A stretch of DNA of 64,000 bases, taken from NCBI RefSeq assembly GCF_001558695.1, contig NZ_LNTU01000023.1, positions 124,001 through 188,000 of the forward strand, read 5' to 3'. This document shows, in pieces, positions 43,820 to 55,231 of this stretch (position 1 is the first letter of the stretch; every line of letters starts with the position of its first letter). The DNA comes from Paramesorhizobium deserti. Its GTDB lineage: Bacteria > Pseudomonadota > Alphaproteobacteria > Rhizobiales > Rhizobiaceae. The notes below the pieces were generated by a model that worked only from the letters and a program-made list of their open reading frames with translations, was not told the DNA's origin and ran no database searches. The position numbers were made by a program, and so were the translations under genes.

Positions 43820-43915
43820 CGGCCCATTTTTTCTCGCAAGTCCGCTGGGAAAACAGTTCCTGTTTTTCCCGGGAAAACCGCTTCACACTTTTCCTGGACT
43901 TGCTTTCTGGGCCGC
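43820..43915. repeat. Nested palindromic repeat between hutU and yjiH
   Basis: Three nested pairs of arms are visible: GCGGCCCA (43820-43827) with TGGGCCGC (43908-43915); GCAAGTCC (43836-43843) with GGACTTGC (43896-43903); and inside them GGGAAAACAG with CTGTTTTTCCC near 43847-43870. The right part shares TTCCTGGACTTGC with the repeat at 17061-17073. It would make a large hairpin in the hut message. Just past it, TGTCTATGTA on the minus strand (near 43807-43816) is an 8-of-10 match to a HutC half-site pair, too weak to call. Confidence 0.65.
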
Positions 43916-43929
43916 ATCGCAGAATTTTC

Positions 43930-45603
<1,674 letters not shown>

Positions 45604-45614
45604 GGAGTTCCCTC

Positions 45615-46415
45615 TTAAGATTTCAGAGTGGGCGCGATCTTTTCGATGCGCTGGAGAATGGCTTTCAGGTGGACGCGCAGCTTTTCAGCCTTGGCCTCGT
45701 CATAGGCGAAGGGCGGCGTCTCGGAGGCGAGGTGGGTCGATTGCGCCAGTTCCATCTGGATGGCGTGAACGCCTGTTTCCGGCTTGCCATAATGGCGCGT
45801 CGTCCAGCCGCCCTTGAAGCGCCCGTTGAGGATGGATGTGTAGCCTTCCGCCGCTGCGGTGATATCGCGTGTCACCGCTTCGATCGCGGGCGCGCAAGTG
45901 TTGCCATTGTCGGTGCCGATGTTGAAATCGGGCAGCTTGCCTTCGAAGAGGAAGGGGATATGCGAGCGGATCGAATGGCAATCATAGAGGATGGCGACGC
46001 CGTGGATCGCCTTCACACGCTCGATCTCGGCGGCAAGGGCGGCGTGATAGGGCGCATGGAAGGCGGCAAGCCGCGCCGCGGTGTCGGCCTCATCAGGAGC
46101 CTGACCATCCAGCCAGATCGGTTCGCCGTCAAAATCCGTTTCGGGGATCAGACCCGTGGTGTTCTGGCCGGGATAAAGGCTTACGCCCGCAGGATCGCGA
46201 TTGGCGTCGATCACGTAACGGTGGAAGGTGGCGCGCACCGTGGTCGCATCGGGCAGAAGGCCGTCATAGAGCCTGTGGATGTGCCAGTCGGTATCGGCGA
46301 GCAGGCGGCCATTGGCGTTGAGTCTTTCCCAAATTTCGGGTGGCACATCAGTTCCCGTATGGGGCAAACCGAGAATGACGGGCGAATTGCCCTGCTTCAC
46401 TTCGAATACGGGCAT
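45615..46415 (-). CDS. hutG: N-formylglutamate deformylase
   Basis: The 266-residue enzyme belongs to the N-formylglutamate amidohydrolase family: [20 protein letters not shown], the [14 protein letters not shown] stretch, [28 protein letters not shown] and a GWTTRHYG motif with the metal ligands and catalytic Glu/His. It splits formylglutamate to glutamate and formate, the final step after HutF. One base separates it from hutH. It is not the arginase-like formiminoglutamase that carries the same gene name elsewhere. Confidence 0.93.
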   Translation of the reverse strand: MPVFEVKQGNSPVILGLPHTGTDVPPEIWERLNANGRLLADTDWHIHRLYDGLLPDATTVRATFHRYVIDANRDPAGVSLYPGQNTTGLIPETDFDGEPIWLDGQAPDEADTAARLAAFHAPYHAALAAEIERVKAIHGVAILYDCHSIRSHIPFLFEGKLPDFNIGTDNGNTCAPAIEAVTRDITAAAEGYTSILNGRFKGGWTTRHYGKPETGVHAIQMELAQSTHLASETPPFAYDEAKAEKLRVHLKAILQRIEKIAPTLKS

Positions 46416-46416
46416 G

Positions 46417-47955
46417 TCAGTTGTCCAGTGCGGGGAGAATATCGGCGGAGACGGAAGCGTTGAGCGCGCCGGTGGCGACGAGATCGCCTGCCGCTTTCAG
46501 GTCATCAGCCATATAGCGGTCGATCTCGAGTTCGGGCACCGCATCGCGGATGACGGCATGGGCCTTGAGCAGTTCCGGGCTGGTCTTGAGCGGCTGGCGG
46601 AAATCAAGCCCCTGCGCGGCAGTCAGCGCCTCGATGCCGATGATGGAGAAGAGGTTTTCGGTCATCTGCAAAAGGCGGCGCGCCCCGTGGCAGGCCATGG
46701 AGACATGATCTTCCTGATTGGCGGATGTCGGCGTGGAATCGACCGATGCCGGGTGCGACATCTGCTTGTTCTCGCTCATTAGCGCAGCGGAGGTGACCTC
46801 GGCGATCATCAGGCCGGAATTGAGCCCCGGCTTTTTGGCGAGAAAGGCCGGGAGGCCGAAGCTCAACGCGGGATCGACCAGCAGGGCGATGCGTCTCTGC
46901 GCAATCGCTCCAATTTCGCAGATGGCGATCGCGATCTGGTCGGCGGCGAAGGCCACCGGCTCGGCATGGAAATTGCCGCCCGAGATGACCGAGCCATCGC
47001 TCACGACAAGCGGGTTGTCGGTGACGGCATTGGCCTCGATTTCCAGCGTGCGGGCGGCCATGCGCAAGAGATCGAGACATGCGCCGTCGACCTGCGGCTG
47101 GCAGCGGATGCAGTAGGGGTCCTGCACGCGCTCGTCGCCTTCCAGATGGCTCGCTCGGATTTCGGAACCTTCGAGGAGGGTGCGCAGCGCATAAGCCGTA
47201 TCGATCTGCCCCTTATGGCCGCGCAGCGTATGGATTTCCGGGTGGAAAGGCGCGGAGGAGCCCATCGCGGCGTCGGTGGAAAGCGCGCCGGTAATCAGGG
47301 CGCTCTGCGCGGCGCGATGCGCGCGGAACAAGCCGGCAAAGGCGAGCGCGGTGGAAACCTGCGTGCCGTTGATGAGGGCGAGCCCTTCCTTGGCGGCAAG
47401 CACCACGGGTTTCAGCCCGGCCCTCGACAGCGCTTCGCGGGCGGCGAGCCGCTCACCCTGATAAAATGCTTCGCCTTCGCCGATCATCGCGGCGGCCATA
47501 TGGGCCAGCGGTGCTAGATCGCCCGATGCGCCGACGGAGCCTTTCTCCGGGATAACGGGGATAACGCCCTTTTCCAGCATGTCCTCGATGAGCCGGATGA
47601 TCTCCAGCCGCACGCCGGAAGCGCCGCGCCCGAGCGAGATCAGCTTCAGCGCCATGATGAGGCGGACGATCTCCTCCGGGAAAGGCGCGCCGACGCCGCA
47701 GCAATGCGACAGGATCAGGTTGCGCTGGAGGGTGGCGACATCGGCGGTATTAATGCGGATGCTCGCCAGCTTGCCGAAGCCGGTGTTGACGCCATAGACC
47801 GGCTGGTCGCCCCCCGCGATTTCGGTGATGCGGGCCGAGGCCTTTTCGATCGCCGGATGGAATGACGGGTCGATCCGCGCCTCTGCCCCAGTCCAGTAGA
47901 TGGCTTCAAGCGTACGCAGCGGTACGGAGCCGGGTTCAAGCATAATCGGGGTCAT
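46417..47955 (-). CDS. hutH: Histidine ammonia-lyase
   Basis: The 512-residue enzyme has the MIO prosthetic-group triad Ala143-Ser144-Gly145 in [15 protein letters not shown], the [11 protein letters not shown] motif with the catalytic Tyr, and the C-terminal [15 protein letters not shown]. It deaminates histidine to urocanate. ATG 47955 overlaps the hutI stop by 4 bases (ATGA); an upstream extension inside hutI is rejected. Confidence 0.96.
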   Translation of the reverse strand: MTPIMLEPGSVPLRTLEAIYWTGAEARIDPSFHPAIEKASARITEIAGGDQPVYGVNTGFGKLASIRINTADVATLQRNLILSHCCGVGAPFPEEIVRLIMALKLISLGRGASGVRLEIIRLIEDMLEKGVIPVIPEKGSVGASGDLAPLAHMAAAMIGEGEAFYQGERLAAREALSRAGLKPVVLAAKEGLALINGTQVSTALAFAGLFRAHRAAQSALITGALSTDAAMGSSAPFHPEIHTLRGHKGQIDTAYALRTLLEGSEIRASHLEGDERVQDPYCIRCQPQVDGACLDLLRMAARTLEIEANAVTDNPLVVSDGSVISGGNFHAEPVAFAADQIAIAICEIGAIAQRRIALLVDPALSFGLPAFLAKKPGLNSGLMIAEVTSAALMSENKQMSHPASVDSTPTSANQEDHVSMACHGARRLLQMTENLFSIIGIEALTAAQGLDFRQPLKTSPELLKAHAVIRDAVPELEIDRYMADDLKAAGDLVATGALNASVSADILPALDN

Positions 47956-49178
47956 CTGCCCCTCCATACGCGCCGGTGCAAGGGATTGAACCCCATGCGA
48001 TAGACGAGTTCCGCCGGCCGCTCGATGTCCCAAATGGCGAGATCGGCCCATTTTCCGACTTCGAGCGTGCCCGTCTCACTAAGAATGCCGATGGCACGCG
48101 CGGCCTCGCGGGTCACTCCGGCGATGCATTCATCTACCGTCAGGCGGAACAGCGTTGCGCTCATATTCATGGTGAGAAGCAGCGAAGTCAGTGGCGAGGT
48201 GCCGGGATTGCTGTCGGTGGCGATGGCGACCTTGACGCCGTGTTTCCGCAGTTCCTCAACTGGCGGCAATTGCTTCTCGCGGATGAAGTAGAACGCACCG
48301 GGCAGCAGCACCGCCACGGTGCCGGCCTTGGCCATCGCGATGATGCCGGCTTCGTCGGTATACTCCATATGATCGACGGAGAGCGCGTCGAATTCGGCTG
48401 CCAGTTTCGCCCCATGCAGGTTCGACAGTTGGTCGGCGTGGAGCTTGACCGGCAGGTCATGTTTCTGCGCCGCGCGGAAGACCTGGGCGATCTGCTCCGG
48501 CGAGAAGGCGATGCCTTCACAGAATCCGTCGACGGCGTCGGCGAGCCCTTCCGCGGCGATAACCGGCAGCATTTCGCCTGCTACACGGTCGATGTAAGCC
48601 TGCTTATCGCCGTTTGCCTCGGGCGGAAGGGCATGTGCGCCAAGAAAGGTCGTACGCACGGTTACGGACCGTTCGTTTGCGAGCTGCCTTGCGACCTTCA
48701 ATGATTTGCGTTCATTTTCCAGATCGAGCCCGTAACCGGACTTGACTTCGACCGTGGTGGCGCCTTCGGCAATCAGCGTGTCGAGCCGGGGCAGGGTTTC
48801 GCACAGCAAATCCTCTTCGCTGGCGGCCCGCAACGCCTTGACCGAGGAGACGATGCCGCCGCCCGCCTTCGCCACTTCCTCGTAGGTTGCGCCGGCAAGC
48901 CGCATCTCGAATTCGTGCGCGCGATTTCCGGCGTAGACGAGATGGGTATGGCAGTCGATCAGGCCGGGGGTGATCCAGCGGCCTTCGCAATCGATCTGCT
49001 CAAGCGCTGCAAGCGAGGAAGGGAGGTCCGCCTCCGGTCCGGCATAGGCGATGCGCCCGTCCCGGACGGCCACCGCACCCTTCTCCACGGTGCCGAGCCC
49101 GGGGAGGTTTTCGCTGAGCGTGGCCAGACGCGCATTGCGCCAGAGCCGGTCTTTACGGTGATCGGTGCTTTCCGCCAT
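47952..49178 (-). CDS. hutI: Imidazolonepropionase
   Basis: The 408-residue amidohydrolase has the metal motif [12 protein letters not shown], the His/Glu sites in KLHADQLSN and SVDHMEY, and the [10 protein letters not shown] metal Asp. It opens the imidazolone ring to give N-formimino-glutamate. It is the first gene of the leftward operon. An AGGAAA ribosome site 7 bases upstream selects ATG 49178 over longer frames that run into the divergent promoter. Confidence 0.95.
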   Translation of the reverse strand: MAESTDHRKDRLWRNARLATLSENLPGLGTVEKGAVAVRDGRIAYAGPEADLPSSLAALEQIDCEGRWITPGLIDCHTHLVYAGNRAHEFEMRLAGATYEEVAKAGGGIVSSVKALRAASEEDLLCETLPRLDTLIAEGATTVEVKSGYGLDLENERKSLKVARQLANERSVTVRTTFLGAHALPPEANGDKQAYIDRVAGEMLPVIAAEGLADAVDGFCEGIAFSPEQIAQVFRAAQKHDLPVKLHADQLSNLHGAKLAAEFDALSVDHMEYTDEAGIIAMAKAGTVAVLLPGAFYFIREKQLPPVEELRKHGVKVAIATDSNPGTSPLTSLLLTMNMSATLFRLTVDECIAGVTREAARAIGILSETGTLEVGKWADLAIWDIERPAELVYRMGFNPLHRRVWRGR

Positions 49179-49209
49179 GATGGTTTCCTGCTTCCCCTGT
49201 TTGGCGATA

Positions 49210-49221
49210 ATGTATATACAT
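49210..49221. promoter_or_regulatory. HutC operator between hutI and hutF
   Basis: ATGTATATACAT is a perfect 12-base palindrome of the TGTATATACA type recognised by HutC. It lies near the middle of the 98-base spacer between the divergent start codons (49178 and 49277), so one site could control both operons. Urocanate is the known inducer that releases HutC in related bacteria. Confidence 0.78.
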
Positions 49222-49276
49222 ATTTCGAATGATCGCAAGTGGCCGGACGCAGAGCGGCCATTCGAAGGAGAGTGCT

Positions 49277-50674
49277 GTGACAGTAAATGATGCGGGAAAC
49301 GACATGGTCAACGCCGGTGGAAGAGAGGTCGCCATTCATGCGGAGTGCGCGCTACTGCCCGGCGGTTGGGCGCATGACGTGCGCATTTCATTCACCGATG
49401 GTCTGATTGCCTCGGTCGAGACGGATGTGGAGGCGCGGCCAGGGGACGAGCGCCATGCGGCCGTTCTGCCGGGGATGCCCAACCTGCACAGCCACGCCTT
49501 TCAATATGGCATGGCCGGTTTGGCCGAACGGCGCGGCCCGTCGGCGGACAGTTTCTGGAGCTGGCGCGACGTGATGTACCGTTTCGCGCTCTCCATGACG
49601 CCGGAGCAGGTGGAAGCCGTCGCCCTGCAGCTCTATGTCGAGATGCTGGAGGCGGGCTTCACCCGCGTCGGCGAGTTCCATTATCTGCATCACGACCGGG
49701 ACGGCAGCCCCTACGGCGACATCGCGGAAATGGCGGCGCGCATCGTCTCCGCCGCCGGGCAGAGCGGGATCGGGCTGACGCTGCTGCCGGTCTTCTATGC
49801 CCATTCGACCTTCGGCGGCGCTGCGCCGAATGAGGGGCAAAGGCGCTTCATCAACGATCTCGACAGCTTCGCGCGCCTGATCGACGGTTGCGCGCCGCTG
49901 TTGGCGGGGCTCGACGGGGCGGTCCTCGGCGTTGCGCCGCACAGCCTGCGCGCGGTGACACCGGGCGAACTCGCCGAAGTCACTGGGCTGCTGCCGCAGG
50001 CGCCGGTGCATATCCACATTGCCGAGCAGGTGAAGGAAGTCGAGGACTGCATCGCTTGGTCGGGCCTGCCCCCGGTCGAATGGCTTCTCGACAATATGGA
50101 TGTCGACGGCCGCTGGTGCCTGATCCACGCCACCCACATGAAGGATGAGGAGACGCGCCGGATGGCGGCGAGCGGGGCGATCGCCGGCCTCTGCCCGGTG
50201 ACGGAAGCCAATCTCGGCGACGGCACCTTCCAGGCGCCGCTCTTCACCGCGCATGGCGGCCGCTTTGGCATCGGTTCGGATTCCAACGTGCTGATCAGCA
50301 TTGGGGATGAGCTGCGGCAGCTCGAATATTCGCAGCGTCTTTTCCACCGCGCCCGCAACGTCATGGCCGTGGCTGAGGGTTCGACAGGCCGCGCCCTTTT
50401 TGACGGCGCGTTTGCCGGCGGCAGCGCAGCCCTTGGCGTTTCGGGCGAGGGCATTGCCGTGGGGCAGGCGGCGGATCTGGTTTCGCTCGATACGGAACGG
50501 CTCGCCGGCGCCAGGGACGACGCGATCCTCGACGGCTGGATCTTTGCCGCTCGCGCTCACGTCGACAGCGTCTGGGTGCGCGGCGTAAAGCAGGTGGAAG
50601 GCGGGCGGCATCATTTGCACAACCATTCGGCACATGCATTTGACGCCGTGCTGAGAGAGCTTCTTCAGAGATGA
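49277..50674 (+). CDS. hutF: Formiminoglutamate deiminase
   Basis: The 465-residue amidohydrolase has [15 protein letters not shown] near the start (zinc ligands), [23 protein letters not shown] and [16 protein letters not shown]. It turns formiminoglutamate into formylglutamate and ammonia, so the pathway here is the five-step route finishing with the HutG above. GTG 49277 is chosen because AAGGAG stands 6-7 bases upstream and no better ATG exists; it is divergent from hutI across the HutC operator. Confidence 0.93.
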   Translation: MTVNDAGNDMVNAGGREVAIHAECALLPGGWAHDVRISFTDGLIASVETDVEARPGDERHAAVLPGMPNLHSHAFQYGMAGLAERRGPSADSFWSWRDVMYRFALSMTPEQVEAVALQLYVEMLEAGFTRVGEFHYLHHDRDGSPYGDIAEMAARIVSAAGQSGIGLTLLPVFYAHSTFGGAAPNEGQRRFINDLDSFARLIDGCAPLLAGLDGAVLGVAPHSLRAVTPGELAEVTGLLPQAPVHIHIAEQVKEVEDCIAWSGLPPVEWLLDNMDVDGRWCLIHATHMKDEETRRMAASGAIAGLCPVTEANLGDGTFQAPLFTAHGGRFGIGSDSNVLISIGDELRQLEYSQRLFHRARNVMAVAEGSTGRALFDGAFAGGSAALGVSGEGIAVGQAADLVSLDTERLAGARDDAILDGWIFAARAHVDSVWVRGVKQVEGGRHHLHNHSAHAFDAVLRELLQR

Positions 50675-50764
50675 CCGACAGGCGGCAGTATTTGTATTTT
50701 CGCCCTCATACGTGCAGTTTATTCGGGATTGCCACTCAAGCATCGATTCGAGCGGATAGGATGA

Positions 50765-51523
50765 ATGGCGCAGAATTCCAATGAATGGAGCACTCCGGAA
50801 GGAAGCGAGACCCAGCCGGCCTCGCTGCACCAGCGCATCCTCGGCGATATCGAAGCGAACATCCTTTCCGGGGCCTGGCCGCCCGGCTATCGCATTCCCT
50901 TCGAGCATGAGCTGACGGAGCAATATGGCTGTTCCCGGATGACGGTGAACAAGGCGCTGACGCAACTCGCTAAGGCGGGGCTGATCGAGCGCAAGCGGCG
51001 TTCCGGCAGTTTCGTCGCCCATCCGCAGTCGCAGGCCGCTATCCTGGAAATCCACGATATCCGGGAGGAGGTGAAGCAACTCGGGCTTCCCTATCGCTAC
51101 GAGCTGGTGAAGGCGAGAAAACGCAAGGCCGTCGCTTCGGACCGCAAGCGTCTGGATGTGGCGGCGGACGTTTCGCTGCTCGATCTCTCCTGCCGGCATT
51201 TCGCCGGGCCGCGCCCCTTCTGTCTGGAGGAGCGCATCATCAATCTCAGCGCCGTGCCGGAGGCGGATGGCGAAGATTTCCGCGCGGTGGCACCCGGTCC
51301 CTGGCTTCTCGACCGCGTGCCCTGGAGCAATGCCGAGCACAGCATCCGCGCTGTCGCCGCTGACAGGGAGACGGCGGATGCGCTGGCCATTCGGGAAGCG
51401 TCGCCTTGCCTCGTCATCGAGCGGCGGACCTGGAATGCCGGCCAGCCGATCACCCATGTGCGGCTGACCTATTCCGGCGACAATCACGCCCTCGTCGCCC
51501 GGTTCACACCGGCACAGGGGTGA
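50765..51523 (+). CDS. hutC: Histidine utilisation repressor (GntR family, UTRA domain)
   Basis: The 252-residue regulator has a GntR winged helix (about 15-90; IPFEHELTEQYGCSRMTVNKALTQLAKAGLI) and a UTRA ligand domain (about 110-245) with the family pattern FCLEERIINL and WNAGQPITHVRLTYSG. It should bind the palindromes near hutI/hutF and the ABC importer and respond to urocanate. It lies 90 bases after hutF on the same strand, either co-transcribed or on a short promoter of its own. Confidence 0.92.
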   Translation: MAQNSNEWSTPEGSETQPASLHQRILGDIEANILSGAWPPGYRIPFEHELTEQYGCSRMTVNKALTQLAKAGLIERKRRSGSFVAHPQSQAAILEIHDIREEVKQLGLPYRYELVKARKRKAVASDRKRLDVAADVSLLDLSCRHFAGPRPFCLEERIINLSAVPEADGEDFRAVAPGPWLLDRVPWSNAEHSIRAVAADRETADALAIREASPCLVIERRTWNAGQPITHVRLTYSGDNHALVARFTPAQG

Positions 51524-51618
51524 GTCTTTTCAAGCTGTTGGAAGTGGTTTGTACTTTGTGGATTCAGGACCGCTTTGAGGCAATGGCTTTAGTGTCTGAC
51601 CGCCGGTGAGGCGGCGAT

Positions 51619-51695
51619 GTTCCGGAATGGACCTCGGGCTTGACCCGAGAATCCATTCCGGAACGGTCCAAACGGAAAGCCGCTTCGCGGTTTCG
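51619..51695. repeat. Large palindromic intergenic repeat between convergent genes
   Basis: Arms GTTCCGGAATGGA (51619-51631) and TCCATTCCGGAAC (51652-51664) match perfectly over 13 bases, with an inner stem CTCGGG-CTTGA-CCCGAG (51633-51649). A second hairpin, GAAAGCCGC-TTC-GCGGTTTC, follows near 51675-51694. The CTCGGGCTTGACCCGAG core is a widespread rhizobial intergenic repeat. Lying between hutC and the convergent aminotransferase gene, it could also stop transcription both ways. Confidence 0.75.
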
Positions 51696-51756
51696 GCATC
51701 ATGTGCGAAAACCCTTCATATCAATAGAAGGGCCAACGCTCACCAGAAAGCTTACA

Positions 51757-53088
51757 TCAAGCCACCTGCTTGATGCTGTCGCTAAGCATTGAGGCCATCG
51801 TGTCGATCTGCTCGCGCTCCACGATCAGCGGCGGCGACAGGGCGATGGTATCGCCGGTGACGCGGATGAGCAGGCCCTTCTTGAAGAGATCGGTGAAGAT
51901 CTCATAAGCGCGTGCGCCGACCGCTCCCTCGCGCGAGGTGAGTTCGATGCCGACCACGAGGCCGATCGTGCGGATGTCGATGACGTGCGGCAGGCCCTTC
52001 AGTCCGTGCATCGCATCCTGCCAATGGGTGGCGAGCTCCGCGCCACGGGTAAGAAGCCCTTCCTCCTCGTAGATTTCCAGCGTCGCCAGGCCCGCCGCGC
52101 AGGCCGCCGGATGGCCGGAATAGGTGTAGCCGTGGAAGAGCTCGATCTGGCCTTCCGGTCCCTGCATCAGCGCATCGTGCACCTTGCGGCTGGCGAAGAC
52201 GGCGCCCATCGGGATCGAGCCATTGGTGAGCCCCTTGGCGGTGGTGACGAGATCGGGGACGACGCCGAAATAATCGACGGCAAACGGCGTGCCGAGGCGG
52301 CCGAAACCGGTGATGACCTCGTCGAAGATCAGGAGAATGCCGTGCTTGTCGGCGATGGCGCGCAGCCGTTCGAGATAGCCCTTGGGCGGCAGCAGCACGC
52401 CGGTGGAACCTGCCACGGGCTCAACGATGACGGCGGCGATGGTTTCCGCGCCATGCAGCCCGACAAGCCGCTCCAGATCGTCGGCGAGCTCAGCGCCATG
52501 GGCGGGCAGGCCCTTGACGAAGCTGTTGCGCTCCGGGTCATGGGTGTGGCGCAGATGGTCCGTGCCGGGAAGCGTCGGGAAGACGCGGCGGTTGTTGACG
52601 AGGCCGCCGACGGAGATGCCGCCGAAGCCGACGCCGTGATAGCCGCGTTCGCGGCCGATGACGCGGGTGCGCGTTCCCTGGCCGATGGCGCGCTGGTAGG
52701 CGATGGCGATCTTCAGGGCCGTATCGACAGATTCCGAACCCGAACCGGTGAAGAATATCCGGTCGAGCTTGGCGTCCGGGCCGCCCGGCGCGCGTGCCGC
52801 GAGTTTTTCGGCGAAGTCGAAGACAACCGGATGCCCCATCTGGAAGGAGGGGGCGTAATCCATCACCGTGAGCTGGCGTTCAACGGCCTCGGCGATGCGC
52901 CGGCGGCCGTGGCCGGCATTGACGCACCATAGGCCCGCGGTTCCGTCCAAGACCTTACCGCCGTCGACATCGGTGTAATACATGCCCTCGGCCCCGGCGA
53001 GGAGGCGGGGCGCCGCCTTGAACTGCCGGTTGGCGGTGAACGGCATCCAGTAATTTTCAAGGCTTGGCGTGTTGGCTTTGGTCAGCAT
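51757..53088 (-). CDS. Class III aminotransferase, omega-amino acid:pyruvate type
   Basis: The 443-residue PLP enzyme has WMPFTANRQFKAAPRLL and DGTAGLWCVNAGHGR near the start, GSGSESVDTALKIA, LIFDEVITGFGRLG and the PLP-binding Lys in TTAKGLTNGSIPMGAV. This matches beta-alanine/omega-amino acid:pyruvate transaminases. Substrate could be beta-alanine, taurine or a diamine. GGGAG 8 bases upstream supports ATG 53088. It is divergent from an XRE-cupin regulator, its probable controller. Confidence 0.88.
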   Translation of the reverse strand: MLTKANTPSLENYWMPFTANRQFKAAPRLLAGAEGMYYTDVDGGKVLDGTAGLWCVNAGHGRRRIAEAVERQLTVMDYAPSFQMGHPVVFDFAEKLAARAPGGPDAKLDRIFFTGSGSESVDTALKIAIAYQRAIGQGTRTRVIGRERGYHGVGFGGISVGGLVNNRRVFPTLPGTDHLRHTHDPERNSFVKGLPAHGAELADDLERLVGLHGAETIAAVIVEPVAGSTGVLLPPKGYLERLRAIADKHGILLIFDEVITGFGRLGTPFAVDYFGVVPDLVTTAKGLTNGSIPMGAVFASRKVHDALMQGPEGQIELFHGYTYSGHPAACAAGLATLEIYEEEGLLTRGAELATHWQDAMHGLKGLPHVIDIRTIGLVVGIELTSREGAVGARAYEIFTDLFKKGLLIRVTGDTIALSPPLIVEREQIDTMASMLSDSIKQVA

Positions 53089-53236
53089 GGCGGAACTCCC
53101 TTTTCCAACGAAGAAGGGCACGCTCCGCATAGGGCAACAAGTCCTTTTCTATAGGTCCGTAAACGATTGATATTGCTTAGTCTGAGAGTGTGATTTACCG
53201 TATATCGAACATAATAAACACCGGAGTGCTTGCATC

Positions 53237-53785
53237 ATGAGCATCGATATCGGCGGCAGGCTGCGTTATGTCCGCATGCGGCACAATCTCTCGCAGCGCG
53301 AGCTGGCAAAACGGGCCGGTGTGACCAACTCCACCATCTCGCTGATCGAATCCAATCAGACCAATCCTTCGGTCGGCGCATTGAAGCGCATTCTCGACGG
53401 CATCCCCATCGGCCTGTCGGAATTCTTCGCGATCGAGCCGGATGCGCCATTGAAGGCCTTCTATCAGGCTGAGGAGCTTGTCGAGATCGGCAAGGGCAAG
53501 ATCTCATACCTGCAGGTGGGCGACAATCTCTTCGCCCGCTCGCTGCAGATATTGAAGGAGCGCTACGAACCGGGCGCCGATACGGGGAGGGTGCCGCTGG
53601 TGCATGAAGGCGAGGAGGGCGGTGTGGTGATCAGCGGGCGCATCGAGGTGACGGTGGGAAGTGAGCGCCGCATCCTCGGACCTGGCGACGCCTATTATTT
53701 CGAGAGCCGGCGGCCGCATCGCTTCCGCTGCATCGGCCCGGTTCCGTGCGAGATCGTCAGCGCCTGTACGCCGCCGACGTTTTGA
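53237..53785 (+). CDS. XRE-cupin transcriptional regulator (PuuR-like)
   Basis: The 182-residue protein has an N-terminal helix-turn-helix (about 6-62; LSQRELAKRAGVTNSTISLIESNQTNPS) and a C-terminal cupin_2 barrel (about 105-180; HEGEEGGVVISGRIEVTVG, then LGPGDAYYFESRRPHRF). Such regulators often control polyamine or omega-amino acid catabolism and sense the substrate with the cupin. It is divergent from the aminotransferase gene across a 148-base spacer whose AT-rich part (53190-53220) should hold both promoters. Confidence 0.87.
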   Translation: MSIDIGGRLRYVRMRHNLSQRELAKRAGVTNSTISLIESNQTNPSVGALKRILDGIPIGLSEFFAIEPDAPLKAFYQAEELVEIGKGKISYLQVGDNLFARSLQILKERYEPGADTGRVPLVHEGEEGGVVISGRIEVTVGSERRILGPGDAYYFESRRPHRFRCIGPVPCEIVSACTPPTF

Positions 53786-53806
53786 GGATAGGCCGGCGCT
53801 GCCTTT

Positions 53807-54949
53807 CTATTCCTCACGATAAAGCACGTCCCGCCCGATATCGACGGCGCGGCGCTTGCCGCAAAGCGCCATGGTGGTGTCGAGCTCCTTGCGGATGATC
53901 TCCAGGGCGAGGGTGACGCCCGCCTTGCCCATCGCGCCGAGGCCATAGAGGAAGGGGCGGCCAATATAGGTGCCCTTGGCACCGAGCGCCAGCGCCTTCA
54001 GCACGTCCTGGCCGGAGCGGATGCCGCCATCCATGTGCACCTCTATCCTGTCGCCGACCGCGTCGACGATCCTGGGCAGGACCGAGATCGAGGATGGAGC
54101 GCCATCGAGCTGTCGTCCGCCATGGTTGGAGACGATGATTGCGTCGGCGCCCGATCGCGCCGCCATCTTCGCGTCTTCCACATCCAGAATGCCCTTGAGG
54201 ATCAGCGGCCCGCCCCAGCGCTGCTTGATCCATTCGACATCGCTCCAGTTGAGCCGGGGGTCGAATTGCTCGGCGGTCCAGACGGAAAGCGAGGAGAGGT
54301 CGCCAACGCCCTTCGCGTGCCCGACGATGTTGCGGAAGGTGCGGCGCTGCGTGCCCAGCATGCCAAGGCACCAGCCGGGCCGCGTCGCCATCTGCCAGAT
54401 GTGCTTGGGCGTGAATTTCGGCGGGGCGGAGAGGCCGTTGCGGATGTCCTTGTGGCGCTGGCCGAGGATCTGCAGGTCGAGGGTGAGCACGAGGGCCGAG
54501 CATCCGGCGGCCTTGGCGCGGTCGATCAGATTGATGACGAAATCTCGGTCGCGCATGACATAGAGCTGGAACCAGAACGGCTTTTTTGTCACGGATGCGA
54601 TATCCTCGATGGAGCAGATGCTCATCGTCGAAAGCGTGAAGGGAACGCCGAATTCCTCCGCGGCCTGCGCCGCCAGCATCTCGCCATCGGCGTGCTGCAT
54701 CCCGGTCAAGCCCGTCGGCGCGAGCGCTACCGGCATCGCAACCTTCTGGCCGATCATCGTCGTCTCCAGCGATCGGTCGGTCATATCGACGAGGACGCGC
54801 TGGCGCAGCTTGATCTTTCTGAAATCCTCCTCATTGGCGCGGTAGGTGCTTTCCGTCCACGCGCCTGAATCGGCATAATCGAAAAACATCTTGGGAACGC
54901 GGCGCCGCGCGCGTTCCTTGAGATCTGCGATTTCGTTGATCGTCGTCAT
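53807..54949 (-). CDS. lldD: FMN-dependent L-lactate dehydrogenase / alpha-hydroxyacid oxidase
   Basis: The 380-residue flavoprotein has the MCAD-like family features: FFDYADSGAWTESTYRAN, ALAPTGLTGMQHADGE, FQLYVMRDR, the catalytic His-Gly-Gly-Arg in VSNHGGRQLDGAPSS and MDGGIRSGQDVLKALALGA. It oxidises L-lactate (or a related 2-hydroxyacid) to pyruvate, passing electrons to quinone at the membrane. ATG 54949 starts the recognised homologous region; a longer upstream frame has no support. Convergent with the XRE-cupin gene; single transcript. Confidence 0.9.
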   Translation of the reverse strand: MTTINEIADLKERARRRVPKMFFDYADSGAWTESTYRANEEDFRKIKLRQRVLVDMTDRSLETTMIGQKVAMPVALAPTGLTGMQHADGEMLAAQAAEEFGVPFTLSTMSICSIEDIASVTKKPFWFQLYVMRDRDFVINLIDRAKAAGCSALVLTLDLQILGQRHKDIRNGLSAPPKFTPKHIWQMATRPGWCLGMLGTQRRTFRNIVGHAKGVGDLSSLSVWTAEQFDPRLNWSDVEWIKQRWGGPLILKGILDVEDAKMAARSGADAIIVSNHGGRQLDGAPSSISVLPRIVDAVGDRIEVHMDGGIRSGQDVLKALALGAKGTYIGRPFLYGLGAMGKAGVTLALEIIRKELDTTMALCGKRRAVDIGRDVLYREE

Positions 54950-55179
54950 CTTTTCCCGCCCTTTCGGCATTCCGTTATTTGCATCCGCATGGCGGATTGC
55001 GGCGCCGGAATCAAGCTCCGGACGCATCTTGCCGGACGCCTTGTCGGCCCTGGTCTCAAACCGGAGCGGATAAAGCTGCCCAGCAGAAGACCCGGCTCTC
55101 GGCAATCGGCTGTTGTTGTATGGGTGTTTGTTAAGGATGGCGAGGTGAACTGCCTAGGACAATTAGTTGCGGTTGCATA

Positions 55180-55195
55180 ATGTTATAGATGACAT
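55180..55195. promoter_or_regulatory. Possible operator before the RND efflux operon
   Basis: ATGTTA-N4-TGACAT is a near-palindrome (5 of 6 positions in the arms) 36 bases before the first adaptor gene. No regulator gene lies next to the operon in this window, so the cognate protein is unknown. The 282-base spacer from 54950 to 55231 shows no gene. Confidence 0.3.
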
Positions 55196-55231
55196 ATCAC
55201 TTCCGCTTGGGAAGAGGTTCGGGGGCCCGGA

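Noticed and set aside
49388-51487. A 699-codon open frame on the minus strand opposite hutF and hutC
   Set aside because: Both plus-strand genes are clear family members; the antisense translation has no domain and spans their spacer.
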